Shown here: one piece after another, positions 8,601 to 19,813 of the stretch
Position numbering within the stretch: position 1 is the stretch's first letter
Layout: each line of letters starts with the position of its first letter
Assembly: GCF_036245865.1 (NCBI RefSeq)
Contig: NZ_BTTW01000003.1
Span: 868,001-932,000, forward strand
Direction of reading: 5' to 3'
Source of the DNA: Corallococcus caeni
Lineage (GTDB): Bacteria > Myxococcota > Myxococcia > Myxococcales > Myxococcaceae
Length of the DNA stretch: 64,000 nt
Notes under the pieces: generated by a model
Database searches by the model: none
The model's input: the letters and a program-made list of their open reading frames with translations, nothing else
What the model was told of the DNA's origin: nothing
Translations under genes and position numbers: made by a program

Positions 8601-11600
8601 CGCTGACGCTGGACACGCGCACGTCCAAGTTCGACCTGTTCCTCGCGCTGGAGGAGGCCGGTGACGAACTGGTGGGCACGCTCGAATACGCCACCGCGCT
8701 GTTCGATGCCGCCACCATCGAGCGCCTGACGGGGCACTACCTCCAGGTGCTGCGCTGCTTCGTGGAAGCGCCGGATCGGGCCACGGGGGACGCGGTCTTC
8801 CTGTCGGAGGTGGAGCAGCGGCGGGTGCTCCGGGACTGGAACGCGTCAGCACGTCCCTACCCTTCGGAGCTGTCCATCGTGGACGCCTTCGCGTCGCAGG
8901 TCGCGCGGCGGCCCGACGCCATCGCCGTAAGCCATGGCGCCGTGACGCTCACCTACGCGGACCTGGATGCGCGAGCGGAGCACCTGGCCCGGCGGCTGCG
9001 GACGCTCGGGGTGGGCCGGCGCACGCCGCAGGTCGGCGTGTGCCTGCCTCGCTCGGTGGACCTCATCGTGTCGCTCGTCGCCATCCTCAAGGCGGGCGGC
9101 GCCTACGTCCCGCTGGATCCGGAGCATCCCGCCGAGCGGCTCGCCTTCATGGCCACCGACGCGCGGCTGGTCGCCATCGTCACGCATGAGGCCCTGGCCT
9201 CCGGGCTGCCTCCGGGTTCATGGACGCCCGTGTGCCTGGATGTGCCCTGGGACGCCGTGTTGGAAGCGCACGCGGCTGAGTCCGTGATGCCGGTAGATCT
9301 GGCGCACATCATCTACACCTCTGGGTCCACGGGCCGCCCCAAGGGCGTGTGCATCCCGCATCAGGGCGTGGTGCGCCTGGTGCTCAACCCCGACTACGTG
9401 CACCTGGGGCCCGGCGACCGGATGGCGCAGTCCACGACCATCGCGTTCGACCTGTCCACGCTGGAGATCTGGGGTGCGCTGCTCAACGGGGCCACGCTGG
9501 TCCTGTTCACCAAGGACGAGATCATCGACCCGGACGTCCTGACACGCAGGCTCCAGGAAGAGCGCGTCACGCACATGGTGCTCGCCACGGCGCTGTTCAA
9601 CCACGTTGCCCGCACGCGGCCCGAGGCCTTCCGCCACCTGTCCTGGATGATCTTCGGCGGCGAGGCCGCGGATGTCGCCAGCGTCAACGCGGTGCTCTCG
9701 CACGGTGGACCCACGGCGTTGATCAACGGCTATGGCCCCACGGAGAACACGTCGTTCAGCACGTGGCACCGGGTGCCGCACGCGGGCGTTGATTCCGTGC
9801 CCATCGGTGGACCGCTCGCCAACAGCACGGCGTACGTGCTCGATGCCCGGCTTCACCCGGTTCCTCCCGGCGTCGTGGGCGAGCTGTTCGTGGGTGGCGA
9901 CGGATTGGCGCTCGGGTACTGGGACCGGTCCGGCCTCACCGCGGAGAAGTTCATCCCCCATCCGTTCAGCGACACGCCCGGCGCGCGGCTCTATCGCACG
10001 GGGGACCTGGTGCGGCAGCGCAGGGATGGCGTCCTGGAGTACGTCGGCCGCCGCGACCACCAGGTGAAGCTGCGCGGCTTCCGCATCGAACTGGGCGAAG
10101 TGGAAGCAGCGCTGCGGCAGCACCCCGCCGCAAGGGAGGCACTCGTGCTGCTGCGCGAGGACACGCCGGGCGACCGCAGACTCGTGGCCTACGTCGCGGC
10201 CTCGGGCGTCGCGGAGGCGGTGTTCCGCGAGTTCCTCCAGGCCCGGCTCCCGGGCCACATGGTGCCCTCCGCGTTCGTGGTGCTGGAATCGCTGCCCCTC
10301 ACGCCCAACGGGAAGATCGACCGGCGCGCACTGCCCGTCCCCGAAGCCTCCAGCCCCGAGGGCTTCATCGCGCCCCGGAGCCCGCTCGAAGCGCGGGTCG
10401 CCGGGATCTGGGCCTCCGTGCTCGGCGCGCGCGAGGTGGGAACGCACTCCCACTTCTTCGACCTGGGAGGCCACTCGCTGCTGGCCACGCAGGTGGTGTC
10501 ACGCGTGCGAGAGGCACTGGGCGTGTCCCTGCCCGTGCGCGCCCTCTTTGAAGCACCGCGCCTGGAGGCGTTCGTCCGGGTCGTGGAAGGGCTGCTCGCG
10601 GAAGGGCGTTGGGATTCCTCGCGCATCCCGGTGACGCCGCGTGGCGCCGGGCTGCTTCCGCTGTCCTTCGCGCAGGAGCGGCTGTGGTTCCTGGGCCGGC
10701 TCCACGACGCACCGGGCGTCTACAACATGCCCATGGCCCTGCGCCTGGACGGTCCACTGGACGTCGCGGTGTTGCGCGCCAGCCTGGAAGCCCTCGTGCT
10801 GAGGCACGAGTCCCTTCGCACCATGTTCCCCGAAGGCGACCTCCCCACGCAGCATATCGTCGAGGAGTCCATCCTCACGCTGGAGGTGCAGCGGTTCGAG
10901 GCCTCGGGACCGGAGGACGTGCGAGTCCAGGCGCGCTTGCAGCAGGAGGCGGAGCGGTCCTTCGACCTTGCGAAGGGGCCCCTGTTCCGGGCGCTCCTGC
11001 TCGAGCTCGAAGGCACGTGTTCGGTGCTGGTGCTCAACCTGCACCACATCGTGTCCGATGGTTGGTCGCTGGGCGTGCTCTACCGCGAGCTGTCCTCCGA
11101 GTACCACGCTCGTCTCCAGGGTCACGCGCCGAACCTGTCCCCACTGCCCTTGCAGTACGCGGACTACGCCGCGTGGCAGCGCCACTGGCTCCAGGGAGAC
11201 GTGCTCCAGCGGCAGCTCGACTTCTGGAAGGAGCAGCTCGCGGACGCGCCACATGTCCTGGAGCTGCCCACGGATCGTCCGCGTCCCGCGGTACAGCGGT
11301 TCGAAGGCGCCACGTACCGCTTCACGTTGCCCGACTCGCTCCAGCACCTCCTGGCGGCCCTGGGCCGCGAGGAAGGGGCCACGCTGTTCATGACGCTGAT
11401 GGCGGGCTTCCAGGTGCTGCTCTCGCACTACAGCGGCCAGCGGGACTTCATCGTCGGTACGCCCATCGCCAACCGCACGCGTGAGGAGCTGGAAGGCCTC
11501 ATCGGCTTCTTCGTCAACACGCTGCCGCTGCGGGCCCACCTGCGTGACGGTGCGTCCTTCCGCGAAGTGTTGCGGCAGGTGCGCGACCGGGCCCTGGGCG

Positions 11601-14600
11601 CGTATGCGCATCAGGAGTTGCCGTTCGAAAAGCTCGTGGAGGAGCTGCACGTCGAACGCGCGCTGAGCCATGGACCGCTGGTGCAGGTGATGTTCGCCTT
11701 GCAGAACGCGCCCGGCACGTTGCCCCAGCTTCCGGGCCTCCAGGTCCAGGCGCTGGAGCTGCCGCTCCAGACCTCCAAGTTCGATCTCAGCCTGATGCTG
11801 GAGGAGACCGGAGACGGGCTCTCGGGCGTCCTCGAATACGCGAGCGCACTCTTCGAGCCCCGCACCATCGAGCGGATGGCCGCGCACCTCCATCGTCTGC
11901 TCGAAGGCGCGGTCCGCCAGCCGGATGTCGCCGTCCACACCCTGCCGTGGTTCCTGGAGAGGGAGCGGCAGCAGGTCCTCTTCACCTGGAACGACACCGC
12001 GCGTCCCTACCCGCGCGAAGCCTCCCTGGTGCGTGCCTTCGACGCGCAGGTGGCCGCGCGGCCAGAGGCCATCGCCCTGCGCCACGGCACCCGAGCCCTC
12101 ACCTACGCGGAGCTGGACACCCAAGCCAATCAGCTCGCGTGGGCGCTCAAGGCCCAGGGCGTGGGGCGGGATGCGCCGCGCGTGGGCGTGTGCCTGCCCC
12201 GCTCCATCGACCTCGTCGTGTCGCTCGTCGCCATCCTCAAGGCAGGCGGCGCCTACGTGCCGTTGGACCCGGACTATCCGGCGGACCGCCTCGCCTTCAT
12301 GGCCAACGATGCGCGGCTCGTCGCGGTCGTCACCGAATCGGCGCTCGCTGCGCAGGTCCCCGAAGGTCCCTGGACGGTCCTGCGGCTGGACGCGCTGCCG
12401 GTGGGGCTGGCACGCCACGCCCCTCCGGATGCGGGCACGGGTGATGACCTGGCGCACATCATCTACACCTCCGGCTCCACGGGCCGCCCCAAGGGCGTGT
12501 GCATCCCGCACCGGGGCGTCGCCCGCCTGGTCCTCAACCCGGACTTCATCCAGCTCCGTCCCGAGGACCGTGTCGCCCAGACGTCCACGGTCGCCTTCGA
12601 TGCCTCGACGTTCGAGCTGTGGAGCGCCCTGCTCAATGGCGCGACGCTGGTCCTGCTGTCGAAGGAAGAGGTCATCGAGCCCAGGGTGCTCGCGCAGCGA
12701 GTCCGCGAAGAAGGCATCACGGTCCTGTTCCTGACCACGGCGCTCCTCAACCACGTCGCACGCACCGACCCGGCGCTCCTCAAAGGCCTGCGCTGGCTGC
12801 TGTTCGGTGGCGAGGCCGCGGACCCGGCCTGCATCCGCGCGCTCCTCTCCCACAGCGCGCCCGACCATCTCATTCACGCCTACGGCCCCACGGAGAACTC
12901 GGCGTACAGCACGTGGTTCTCTCCGACGCGCGTCGAACCCGATGCGGTGACGGTGCCCATCGGGCGCCCGGTCTCCAACAGCACTGCCTACGTGCTGGAC
13001 GCGCACCTGTACCCGGTGATGCCGGGCATCGTCGGCGAGCTGTTCGTCGGCGGTGACGGCCTCGCCTGGGGCTACTGGGAGCGGCCCGACCTCACCGCGA
13101 CCGCCTTCATCCCCCACCCCTTCGCCTCCACCCCGGGCGCACGCCTCTACCGCACGGGAGACCTCGTCCGGCAGCGTCATGACGGCGCCTTCGACTTCGT
13201 GGGCCGCCGCGACCACCAAGTGAAGGTGCGCGGCTTCCGCATCGAGCCGGGCGAAATCGAAGCCGTGCTGCGCCAGCACGCGTCCGTGCGTGAAGCCCTG
13301 GTCCTCGTGCGTGAGGACTCACCGGGTGACAAGCGGCTCGTGGCCTACGTCACCTTCCGTGACGCCGTGAGCGCCAGCGACCTGCGCGCCCACGTCCAGG
13401 GGCTGCTTCCCAGCCACATGGTCCCCTCCGCGTTCGTGTTGCTCGACGCGCTGCCCATGACACCGAACGGGAAGGTGGACCGCCGCGCACTGCCGGTCCC
13501 CGAGGGCGAGGATCCGCCATCGACGGGCACACGGACGCTGAGCGCGCTGGAGCAGACGTTGAGCGCCATCTGGTGCGCGGTGCTGCAACGGGCGCACATC
13601 CCCGTCGATGCGAACTTCTTCGATCTGGGCGGGCACTCGCTGCTGGCCACGCAGATCGTCTCCCGGATCTCGCAGGTCATGGGCGTGCACGTCCCCGTGC
13701 GGACCCTCTTCGAGTTCCCCACCCTCGAAGCCCTGGCCGGAGCACTGGAGGCACGGACGCAGGACCCGTCCCATCCTGTTCCCGCGCTCGAGGCGCAGCA
13801 CCGTGAAGGACCGCCGCCCCTGTCCTTCGCGCAGGAGCGCCTCTGGTTCCTCAACCAGTTCCACGCGGACCGGGCCGCGTACAACATGCCCATGGCGCTG
13901 CGGCTTGAAGGCACGCTGGACGTGGACGTACTGGAGCACGCCCTCCAAGCGCTCGTGGACCGGCACGAATCCCTGCGCACGGTGTTCCCGGGTGAAGGCG
14001 TCCCCGTGCAGCGCATCCTGCCCCGGCTGCCGGTGTCCCTCCGCCGGGCCGAGGCATCCTCCCGGGCCGAAGCCGAAGCCCTGCTGCGCGAGGACGCGGA
14101 GACGCCCTTCGAGCTCTCCGAAGGCCCGATGTTCCGTGCCCTCCTGGTCCGCGAGGACGCGCGACACCACGTGCTGCTGCTCAACCTGCATCACATCGTG
14201 TCCGACGGATGGTCGCTGGGCGTGCTGTACCGGGAGCTGTCCGCTGAATACCAGGCGCGTAAAGCGGGACGGGCCTCCGACCTGGCGCCCCTGCCGGTGC
14301 AGTACGCGGACTACGCGGCGTGGCAGCGCCAGTGGCTCCAGGGAGACGTGCTCCAGCGACAGCTCGACTTCTGGAAGCAGCAGCTCGCGGATGCGCCACA
14401 CGTCCTGGAGCTGCCGACCGACCATCCCCGTCCCTCCGTGCAGCAGTTCGCGGGTGCCATCCACGTCTTCACCCTTCCGCGAACCGTGCTCGAAGCGCTT
14501 GAAGGACTGGGCCGCCAGGAAGGGGCCACGCTGTTCATGACGTTGATGGCGGGCTTCCAGTTGCTGCTGTCGCGCTACAGCGGCCAGAGGGACTTCATCG

Positions 14601-17600
14601 TCGGCACGCCCATCGCCAACCGCACGCGCGAGGAACTGGAAGGCCTCATCGGCTTCTTCGTCAACACACTGCCGCTGCGGGCCCACCTGCGTGACGGGGC
14701 GTCCTTCCGCGAAGTGTTGCGGCAGGTGCGCGACCGGGCCCTGGGCGCGTATGCGCATCAGGAGTTGCCGTTCGAAAAGCTCGTGGAGGAGCTGCACGTC
14801 GAACGCGCGCTGAGCCATGGACCGCTGGTGCAGGTGATGTTCGCCCTCCAGAACGCGCCCGGGACTCCGCCCCAGCTTCCAGGCCTCCAGGTCCAGGCGT
14901 TGGAGCTCCAGACCCCGACCTCCAAGTTCGACCTCACCCTGGCCCTGACCGAAGTTTCGGAAGGTCTCAGCGGCACGTTCGAGTACGCGACCTCGCTGTT
15001 CGAGCCCCGCACCATCGAGCGGATGGCCGACCACTTCCGCCGCCTCCTCGAAGGCGCGCTCCGTCAGCCCGACGCGGGCATCCACGCCCTGCCCTGGCTC
15101 TCCGAAGCGGAGCGCCAGCAGGTCATCACGGAATGGAACGACACCGGCCGGCCCTATCCGAGGGATGCCTCCCTCGTGCAGGCCTTCGAAGCCCAGGTGG
15201 CCACGCGGCCGGAGGCCATCGCCATACGCCACGGGGCCCAGACGATCACGTACGCGGAGCTGGACGCTCGCGCAAACCAGCTCGCGTGGACGCTCAAGGC
15301 CCAGGGCGTCGGACCGGAGGCGCCACGCGTGGGCGTATGCCTGACGCGCTCCATCGACCTCATCGTGTCGCTGGTCGCCGTGCTCAAGGCGGGTGGCGCC
15401 TACGTGCCGTTGGATCCGGACTACCCGGCGGATCGCCTGGCCCTCATGATCTCCGATGCGAAGGTGCATCGGATCATCACGGGGACGGCGACCTCTGCCC
15501 GGTTCTCTTCGGACAGCGTCGGGTGCATCCGCGTGGATGCGCTGGAGGCCACCGCGCATTCCGGCTCACCGTACGACGCGACGCGCTTCCATCCCTTGGA
15601 GCCCGCCTACCTCATCTACACGTCCGGCTCCACCGGCCGGCCCAAGGGCGTCTGCGTTCCGCATCAGGCCGTGATGCGGCTGGTGATGGATCCGGACTAC
15701 ATCCCGTTCGGCCCGGAGGACCGGGTGGCCCAGGCGGCGACGGTGTCCTTCGACGCCTCGACCTTCGAGGTGTGGGGCGCGCTGCTCAACGGCGCCACGC
15801 TGGTCCTGTTCTCCAAGGAGGAGATCATCGACCCCGCGACGCTGGCCCGGGGTCTGCGCGACGAGCGCATCACCGCGCTGTTCCTCACCACGGCTCTGTT
15901 CAACCACGTCACCCGGATGGAGCCCACGGCCTTCAATGGCCTGTCCACGCTCCTCTTCGGCGGCGAGGCCGTGGACCCGGCCTGCGTGAACCGGCTGCTG
16001 GCCCATGGTGGCCCTCGCAGGCTGTTGCACGTCTACGGCCCCACGGAGAACACCACGTTCAGCACGTGGCACCCCGTCACGGAGCCCGTCACCGGCACGG
16101 TGCCCATCGGCAAGCCCCTCTCCAACAGCACGGCCTACGTGCTGGATGCGCACCTGCACCCGGTGGCGGCGGGCATCGTCGGCGAGCTGTTCGTCGGCGG
16201 TGACGGCCTCGCCTGGGGCTACTGGGAGCGGCCCGACCTCACCGCGACCACCTTCATCCCCCACCCCTTCGCCTCCACCCCGGGCGCACGCCTCTACCGC
16301 ACGGGAGACCTCGTCCGGCAGCGCCACGACGGCGCCTTCGACTTCGTGGGCCGCCGCGACCACCAGGTGAAGGTGCGCGGCTTCCGCATCGAGCCGGGAG
16401 AAATCGAAGCCGTCCTGCGCCAGCACGCGTCCGTGCGTGAAGCCCTGGTCCTCGTGCGTGAGGACTCGCCGGGCGACAAGCGGCTGGTCGCCTACGTCAC
16501 CTTCCGCGTTGCCGTGACCGCCAGCAACCTGCGCGCCCACGTCCAGGCCGCGCTCCCCAGCCACATGGTCCCCTCCGCGTTCGTGCTGATGGACGCACTG
16601 CCACTCAACGCGAACGGCAAGGTGGATCGCCGCGCCCTGCCCCGTCCTTCGGACGCCACGGACACGGAGGAGGCCGGCGTGTTGCCCCGCACGCCGCTGG
16701 AGCAGCGGATCGCGGACCTGTGGGCGGAGGTCCTGGGACGCACGGCCATCAGCGTCACCGCGAGCTTCTTCGACCTGGGCGGCCACTCGCTGCTCGCGGC
16801 GCAGCTCGTGTCGAAGCTGTCGGAGCACTTCCCGTTCAAGGTCCCGCTCCAGGTCCTCTTCCAGAGCCCGACGGTCGCGGCGCTCGCGCAGTGGATCCAG
16901 GCGAAGCTCACGCCCGATGCACCGGTGGCCGCGCAGGGGCCCACGCTCCCCGAAGGCATCGTGCGGCTCCAGGAGGGACGGACGGACCTTCCGCCGCTGT
17001 GGTGCATGCACCCGGTGGGCGGCACGGTGTTCTGCTACCAGGACCTGGTGCGGGCGCTCGGCCCGGACCGCACGGTGTATGGCTTCCAGGCGCCGGGCGT
17101 GAACGGCGAGTGCCCGCCCCTGGGGAGCATCGAGCTGCTCGCGTCACACCACCTGAGCGCCATGCTCCAGTGGCAGCCCCGCGGGCCCCACTACCTCGTC
17201 GGCCTCTCCATGGGCGGCACCATCGTCTACGAGATGGCCCAGCGCATGCTCACGCTGGGCATTCCCCCCGCGCTGCTCGTCTTCCTCGACACGCCCGGCC
17301 CCGGCCAGATGCCCACGCGCTTCGAGGACGACGCCGCGCTGCTCGCGGCGATGTTCGGGGACGACACGCCCACGCTCGCCCAGCGGCTGCGTTCGCTGCC
17401 TCCGCACGAGCAGATGAAGGAGGTGCTGCGCCAGGCCCGCGAGGGCGCGACCGTGCCGGACTCGTATTCGCTGCGCGACCTGGAGATCTTCCTGGACGTC
17501 TGGAAGGCCCACATGCGCGCGCTCTTCAGCTACGAGCCCGTGCCCTACGAGGGACTGGCCACGTACCTCAAGGCCCAGGTGCACGTGCCGCCGCATCCGC

Positions 17601-17773
17601 TGCATCCGGAGCAGCCGTGGCAGGAGCTCGTGCGGCACGGGCTGGAGGTGCTGCCGGTGCCCGGCAACCACCAGACGATGATCGAACCGCCGCACGTGGA
17701 GACCATGGCGCGGCACCTCACCGAGTGCCTGCGGCGCGTCGAGGACTCAGCGCCCCGAAGCTCGGTCGCATAG
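5675..17773 (+). CDS. Tetramodular non-ribosomal peptide synthetase, A-T-(C-A-T)x3-TE
   Basis: A 4032-residue NRPS. Approximate domains: A1 20-510, T1 (LGGQS, Ser about 558), C1 615-1050 (HHIVSDG about 742), A2 1065-1555, T2 (LGGHS about 1600), C2 1660-2100, A3 2115-2605, T3 about 2655, C3 2715-3150, A4 3165-3655, T4 about 3706, thioesterase 3760-4025 (GLSMGG about 3845; His in PGNHQT). Reading the A-domain pockets against GrsA gives DAFFYGCTFK (A1), DLLVIGGSFK (A2), DAFFLGAAYK (A3) and DAFFLGVTFK (A4). A1 and A4 resemble known Ile codes, A3 looks aliphatic, A2 matches no code I know. No epimerisation, methylation or MbtH domain is seen, and module 1 lacks a C domain, so a free amino acid should start the chain. 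The TE should release a hydrophobic tetrapeptide, linear or cyclic. GTG at 5624 is an alternative start. There are no tailoring, transport or resistance genes beside it. Confidence 0.95.
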   Translation: MTETVDAPVSPKGPAPRNIADAFEAQASLRPHAVAIRCDGQQLTYAELEARANRLAGWLKAQGVGRERPQVGVCLPRSVDLVVTLVGILKAGGAYVPLDPEYPSERLAFMATDSRVRIIVTHAGLESRLPSGDWRTLCLDTQAEALAGFGEGPIARDVVEDDLAYVVFTSGSTGRPKGVCVPHRGVLRLVLGADYVHLGPDEVLLQLAPVAFDASTFELWGALLNGGRVAVFSRGAAALDELGDFLRAERVTTAFLTTGLFNTLVDRGLPGTETLRQLYTGGEVMSLPHARRALEALPRTRIFNCYGPTENTTFTSCQLLRAPLGSEPAPIGHAISGTRMYVLDADGRELPVGAVGELYTGGTGVAWGYWERPELTAERFLPDPFSPEPGARMYRSGDLARRLEDGAVDFVGRVDHQVKVRGFRIEPGEVEAALRLHASVQEAVVMVREDVPGDRRLVAYVTASEPLTAPALRAHLKAHLPVHMLPSAIVVLDAMPLTANGKVERKALPDPRDCPGAEEDFVAPETALERTVAKVWADVLRVDAVSATADFFELGGQSLLATQAIGRLCDVLGRPVPLRSLFALPVLRDFAAALEAAAPAAERAEAPIPPCADAEREQLSFAQQRLWFLDQWMPGSALYSLPFAFRLEGPLESAVLEQALQAVVDRHESLRTSFPGEGAAIQHVAAHVPVTLERAESGSEADTLACMQREGERPFDLARGPLFRALLIREAEQRHVLVLNLHHIVSDGWSFGVLYHELSTAYRARGAVTDLSSLPIQYPDYAAWQRQWLQGDVLQRELGFWKEQLADVPHVLELPTDRPRAAVQRFEGTVHRFTVPAGLHGALEELARREGATLFMALLTGFQVLLSRYSGQRDFVVGTPIANRTRKELEGLIGFFVNTLPIRARFQGEPSFLQLLGQVRDRALGAYAHQHLPFEKLVEALQVERESSRTPLIQVLFALQNAPTSRLQFPDVTVTPLTLDTRTSKFDLFLALEEAGDELVGTLEYATALFDAATIERLTGHYLQVLRCFVEAPDRATGDAVFLSEVEQRRVLRDWNASARPYPSELSIVDAFASQVARRPDAIAVSHGAVTLTYADLDARAEHLARRLRTLGVGRRTPQVGVCLPRSVDLIVSLVAILKAGGAYVPLDPEHPAERLAFMATDARLVAIVTHEALASGLPPGSWTPVCLDVPWDAVLEAHAAESVMPVDLAHIIYTSGSTGRPKGVCIPHQGVVRLVLNPDYVHLGPGDRMAQSTTIAFDLSTLEIWGALLNGATLVLFTKDEIIDPDVLTRRLQEERVTHMVLATALFNHVARTRPEAFRHLSWMIFGGEAADVASVNAVLSHGGPTALINGYGPTENTSFSTWHRVPHAGVDSVPIGGPLANSTAYVLDARLHPVPPGVVGELFVGGDGLALGYWDRSGLTAEKFIPHPFSDTPGARLYRTGDLVRQRRDGVLEYVGRRDHQVKLRGFRIELGEVEAALRQHPAAREALVLLREDTPGDRRLVAYVAASGVAEAVFREFLQARLPGHMVPSAFVVLESLPLTPNGKIDRRALPVPEASSPEGFIAPRSPLEARVAGIWASVLGAREVGTHSHFFDLGGHSLLATQVVSRVREALGVSLPVRALFEAPRLEAFVRVVEGLLAEGRWDSSRIPVTPRGAGLLPLSFAQERLWFLGRLHDAPGVYNMPMALRLDGPLDVAVLRASLEALVLRHESLRTMFPEGDLPTQHIVEESILTLEVQRFEASGPEDVRVQARLQQEAERSFDLAKGPLFRALLLELEGTCSVLVLNLHHIVSDGWSLGVLYRELSSEYHARLQGHAPNLSPLPLQYADYAAWQRHWLQGDVLQRQLDFWKEQLADAPHVLELPTDRPRPAVQRFEGATYRFTLPDSLQHLLAALGREEGATLFMTLMAGFQVLLSHYSGQRDFIVGTPIANRTREELEGLIGFFVNTLPLRAHLRDGASFREVLRQVRDRALGAYAHQELPFEKLVEELHVERALSHGPLVQVMFALQNAPGTLPQLPGLQVQALELPLQTSKFDLSLMLEETGDGLSGVLEYASALFEPRTIERMAAHLHRLLEGAVRQPDVAVHTLPWFLERERQQVLFTWNDTARPYPREASLVRAFDAQVAARPEAIALRHGTRALTYAELDTQANQLAWALKAQGVGRDAPRVGVCLPRSIDLVVSLVAILKAGGAYVPLDPDYPADRLAFMANDARLVAVVTESALAAQVPEGPWTVLRLDALPVGLARHAPPDAGTGDDLAHIIYTSGSTGRPKGVCIPHRGVARLVLNPDFIQLRPEDRVAQTSTVAFDASTFELWSALLNGATLVLLSKEEVIEPRVLAQRVREEGITVLFLTTALLNHVARTDPALLKGLRWLLFGGEAADPACIRALLSHSAPDHLIHAYGPTENSAYSTWFSPTRVEPDAVTVPIGRPVSNSTAYVLDAHLYPVMPGIVGELFVGGDGLAWGYWERPDLTATAFIPHPFASTPGARLYRTGDLVRQRHDGAFDFVGRRDHQVKVRGFRIEPGEIEAVLRQHASVREALVLVREDSPGDKRLVAYVTFRDAVSASDLRAHVQGLLPSHMVPSAFVLLDALPMTPNGKVDRRALPVPEGEDPPSTGTRTLSALEQTLSAIWCAVLQRAHIPVDANFFDLGGHSLLATQIVSRISQVMGVHVPVRTLFEFPTLEALAGALEARTQDPSHPVPALEAQHREGPPPLSFAQERLWFLNQFHADRAAYNMPMALRLEGTLDVDVLEHALQALVDRHESLRTVFPGEGVPVQRILPRLPVSLRRAEASSRAEAEALLREDAETPFELSEGPMFRALLVREDARHHVLLLNLHHIVSDGWSLGVLYRELSAEYQARKAGRASDLAPLPVQYADYAAWQRQWLQGDVLQRQLDFWKQQLADAPHVLELPTDHPRPSVQQFAGAIHVFTLPRTVLEALEGLGRQEGATLFMTLMAGFQLLLSRYSGQRDFIVGTPIANRTREELEGLIGFFVNTLPLRAHLRDGASFREVLRQVRDRALGAYAHQELPFEKLVEELHVERALSHGPLVQVMFALQNAPGTPPQLPGLQVQALELQTPTSKFDLTLALTEVSEGLSGTFEYATSLFEPRTIERMADHFRRLLEGALRQPDAGIHALPWLSEAERQQVITEWNDTGRPYPRDASLVQAFEAQVATRPEAIAIRHGAQTITYAELDARANQLAWTLKAQGVGPEAPRVGVCLTRSIDLIVSLVAVLKAGGAYVPLDPDYPADRLALMISDAKVHRIITGTATSARFSSDSVGCIRVDALEATAHSGSPYDATRFHPLEPAYLIYTSGSTGRPKGVCVPHQAVMRLVMDPDYIPFGPEDRVAQAATVSFDASTFEVWGALLNGATLVLFSKEEIIDPATLARGLRDERITALFLTTALFNHVTRMEPTAFNGLSTLLFGGEAVDPACVNRLLAHGGPRRLLHVYGPTENTTFSTWHPVTEPVTGTVPIGKPLSNSTAYVLDAHLHPVAAGIVGELFVGGDGLAWGYWERPDLTATTFIPHPFASTPGARLYRTGDLVRQRHDGAFDFVGRRDHQVKVRGFRIEPGEIEAVLRQHASVREALVLVREDSPGDKRLVAYVTFRVAVTASNLRAHVQAALPSHMVPSAFVLMDALPLNANGKVDRRALPRPSDATDTEEAGVLPRTPLEQRIADLWAEVLGRTAISVTASFFDLGGHSLLAAQLVSKLSEHFPFKVPLQVLFQSPTVAALAQWIQAKLTPDAPVAAQGPTLPEGIVRLQEGRTDLPPLWCMHPVGGTVFCYQDLVRALGPDRTVYGFQAPGVNGECPPLGSIELLASHHLSAMLQWQPRGPHYLVGLSMGGTIVYEMAQRMLTLGIPPALLVFLDTPGPGQMPTRFEDDAALLAAMFGDDTPTLAQRLRSLPPHEQMKEVLRQAREGATVPDSYSLRDLEIFLDVWKAHMRALFSYEPVPYEGLATYLKAQVHVPPHPLHPEQPWQELVRHGLEVLPVPGNHQTMIEPPHVETMARHLTECLRRVEDSAPRSSVA
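11552..11698 (+). repeat. 147-bp perfect repeat, copy 1 (C2 domain of the NRPS)
   Basis: Identical base for base to 14699-14845, exactly 3147 bases (1049 codons, one module) downstream. It codes for the C-domain segment around [20 protein letters not shown]. Flanks diverge at once, which points to recent conversion or duplication between modules. Confidence 0.9.
13024..13438 (+). repeat. Near-identical A-domain C-terminal tract, copy 1 (A3)
   Basis: About 415 bases that match 16171-16585 at roughly 95% by eye, again at an offset of 3147. It covers A-domain core motifs after the specificity pocket ([15 protein letters not shown] through the [15 protein letters not shown] region). The preceding pocket-coding region is clearly less alike. 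Confidence 0.85.
14699..14845 (+). repeat. 147-bp perfect repeat, copy 2 (C3 domain of the NRPS)
   Basis: Second copy of 11552-11698. Same reading frame and same position within the C domain of the next module. Confidence 0.9.
16171..16585 (+). repeat. Near-identical A-domain C-terminal tract, copy 2 (A4)
   Basis: Second copy of 13024-13438. Many differences are synonymous; clear amino-acid changes cluster near the start of the A-domain small lobe ([10 protein letters not shown] against [10 protein letters not shown]). Confidence 0.85.
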
Positions 17774-17784
17774 CGGCCCGGAGA

Positions 17785-17824
17785 GCCCCCGGCGGCATGT
17801 CCGATGAGCGGACGGCCGGGGGGC
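17785..17824 (+). terminator. Strong hairpin after the NRPS gene
   Basis: GCCCCCGGC pairs with GCCGGGGGGC (one bulge), and the loop holds a second stem GTCCG/CGGAC. It starts 12 bases after the NRPS stop. There is no T run, so it may be a partial terminator or an mRNA-end stabiliser. Confidence 0.4.
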
Positions 17825-17876
17825 GACACACGTCGAACCGGAAGGACTGGGAGCGCTGGAGCGTACTAGCGCCTCC

Positions 17877-19745
17877 ATGACCAACACCATTCGACGCGCC
17901 TTCGCGGCGCTGCTGACGCTGACGTGTCTCGGGGCGCTGTCCGCCCAGGCCGCCACGGGTGTGCAGGGGCCCGTGCCCCCGGCCTTCCAGAACCGCTTGA
18001 TGGTGGGCCTCTTCGAGGAGGCCGGCCAGAACTGGATGCGGGACAGCAACGTGCCGTGGGACGCGCGCTACCGCTACTTCACCAAGGGCTGGGCGGACAA
18101 CTGGGGCTACGGCGCCCACGACGGCAGCTGGGCGGCCAGCTTCTTCACGGAGACGAAGGCGCAGGGCTACGTCCCCGTCGTCACGTACTACCAGCTCTTC
18201 GGTGAGGCGGGCGGCGGCGAGGGGGAGACGCTGGCGAAGCTGAAGAACGCCAGCACCATGCGCTCCTACTTCGAGGACGTGAAGCTGCTCCTGCAGCGCG
18301 CGAAGACTTTCGGCGGTCCGGTCATCGTCCACGTGGAGCCGGACGCGGTCGGCATCCTCCAGTCCCAGACGGCCTCCAACCCCAACGCGTACGCGGCCAT
18401 CGCGGCCTCGGGGATGCCGGAGCTCGCGGGCCTGCCCAACACCGTCGCGGGGTGGAGCCTGGCGTTCCTCCAGCTGCGCAAGGCCGTGGGCGCGAACAAC
18501 GTCGTGCTGGGCCTGCACATCTCCGCGTGGGCCAGCGGCAAGGACATCGCGTTCAACTCGCTGACGGATCCGCTCCAGCCGGAGGTGGACACGGTCGTCA
18601 ACTTCCTCAAGCCGCTGGGGCTTGGCACCAACGTCACCGGCGCCACCTATGACGTGCTCGTGGGCGACCCGCTGGACCGCGACGCGGACTTCTACCGGCT
18701 CACGCAGGGCGCGGACCACACCTGGGACATGAGCGACACGGCGTCCCTCACGTCGCGCTCGTACAACCGCTACGCGGAGTGGCTGCGCCTCTGGAACCAG
18801 ACCACCGGCAAGCGCTGGGTGCTGTGGCAGATCCCGCTGGGCAACTTCAACCACCTCAACATCAACAACAGCGGTGGCGCGCGCCAGGGCTACAAGGACA
18901 ACCGCACCGAGTACTTCTTCGGCGCGAGCGGTGACGCGCACCGGCGCAAGTTCGCCAACGTGGGCGTCGTCGCGCTGATGTTCGGCGCGGGCGCGGGCGG
19001 CCAGAGTTCCTACCAGAACGACCAGGGCACCGACGGACAGCCCTACCTGAAGCAGCGCGCGGGCACGTTCCTCAACGCGGGCGGCCTCCTCCTGCCCGCG
19101 GCCGGCACCACGCTCCCGCCCCCGGGCGGCGGTGGCTCCACCGATGGCGGCACCGTGGACGCCGGCACCCCGCCGGTCGACGCGGGCACCGACGGTGGCA
19201 CCCGTCCGGATGGTGGCACCGATGGCGGCGTGGACGGCGGAACGCGTCCGGATGCCGGCACGGATGCGGGCACCGGCACCTCCGACGCGGGCACCCCGGC
19301 GGACACCTCGAAGTACGGCTTCGAGTCCAGCACGCAGGGCTGGAGCGCGAGCGGCGCGGCCCTGTCGTCCGTGAGCACCACCACGGCCAAGGCCTACGCG
19401 GGCACCCGTTCGCTGGCCGTGCCCTTCAACGGCACGTCCGGCAAGGGCACGGTGGCCGTGGCCAACGCGGCCGTCTACTCCGGCAAGACGGTGACGTTCC
19501 GGTTCTGGCTGCCCACCGGCAGCAAGATCACCGGCGTCCAGCCCTACGCCCTGGAGGGCGCGGCCGCGAACTGGCGCTGGACGGGCAACTGGATCGCCGT
19601 CGGCAGCCTCCAGGCAGGCGCCTGGAACAACATCACCGTGAAGCTGCCCGCCGGCTCCACCTCCCCGCTGTACCAGCTGGGCGTGGAGTTCCAGACGACG
19701 GGCACGTGGAAGGGGACGGCGTACCTCGACGCCGTCATCTGGTAG
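17877..19745 (+). CDS. Secreted glycosidase-like protein with DGG-repeat linker and C-terminal carbohydrate-binding-like domain
   Basis: A 622-residue protein. Signal peptide about 1-26 (ending LSAQA). Residues about 35-410 look like one TIM-barrel-type domain with successive strand-like segments (YVPVVTYYQLF, VIVHVEPDAVG, NVVLGLHISAWA, WVLWQIPLGN); the Glu and Asp in HVEPD are possible catalytic acids. A low-complexity linker of Asp-Gly-Gly-Thr and Asp-Ala-Gly-Thr units spans about 425-485, typical of myxobacterial exoproteins. The last 130 residues (KYGFESSTQGW to YLDAVIW) resemble a beta-jelly-roll carbohydrate-binding module. I cannot name the glycoside hydrolase family and the substrate is unknown; the barrel call is an inference from strand pattern. 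It lies 103 bases after the NRPS on the same strand but beyond a strong hairpin. Confidence 0.7.
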   Translation: MTNTIRRAFAALLTLTCLGALSAQAATGVQGPVPPAFQNRLMVGLFEEAGQNWMRDSNVPWDARYRYFTKGWADNWGYGAHDGSWAASFFTETKAQGYVPVVTYYQLFGEAGGGEGETLAKLKNASTMRSYFEDVKLLLQRAKTFGGPVIVHVEPDAVGILQSQTASNPNAYAAIAASGMPELAGLPNTVAGWSLAFLQLRKAVGANNVVLGLHISAWASGKDIAFNSLTDPLQPEVDTVVNFLKPLGLGTNVTGATYDVLVGDPLDRDADFYRLTQGADHTWDMSDTASLTSRSYNRYAEWLRLWNQTTGKRWVLWQIPLGNFNHLNINNSGGARQGYKDNRTEYFFGASGDAHRRKFANVGVVALMFGAGAGGQSSYQNDQGTDGQPYLKQRAGTFLNAGGLLLPAAGTTLPPPGGGGSTDGGTVDAGTPPVDAGTDGGTRPDGGTDGGVDGGTRPDAGTDAGTGTSDAGTPADTSKYGFESSTQGWSASGAALSSVSTTTAKAYAGTRSLAVPFNGTSGKGTVAVANAAVYSGKTVTFRFWLPTGSKITGVQPYALEGAAANWRWTGNWIAVGSLQAGAWNNITVKLPAGSTSPLYQLGVEFQTTGTWKGTAYLDAVIW

Positions 19746-19813
19746 TCCAAGCAGTTTCCGGTCCCGCGGGCGCGTGCAACCGCCCGCGGGACCGACGTAG
19801 GGTAGCGCCCCCC

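Noticed and set aside
10499-15559. Long minus-strand frames (10499-13279 and 13319-15559) in the NRPS region
   Set aside because: Both mirror the repetitive NRPS modules and show no domain; the plus strand holds all motifs.
19130-19300. Short-period repeats as a CRISPR array
   Set aside because: They are in frame, encode the Asp-Gly-Gly/Asp-Ala-Gly linker and have no spacer structure; no cas genes seen.
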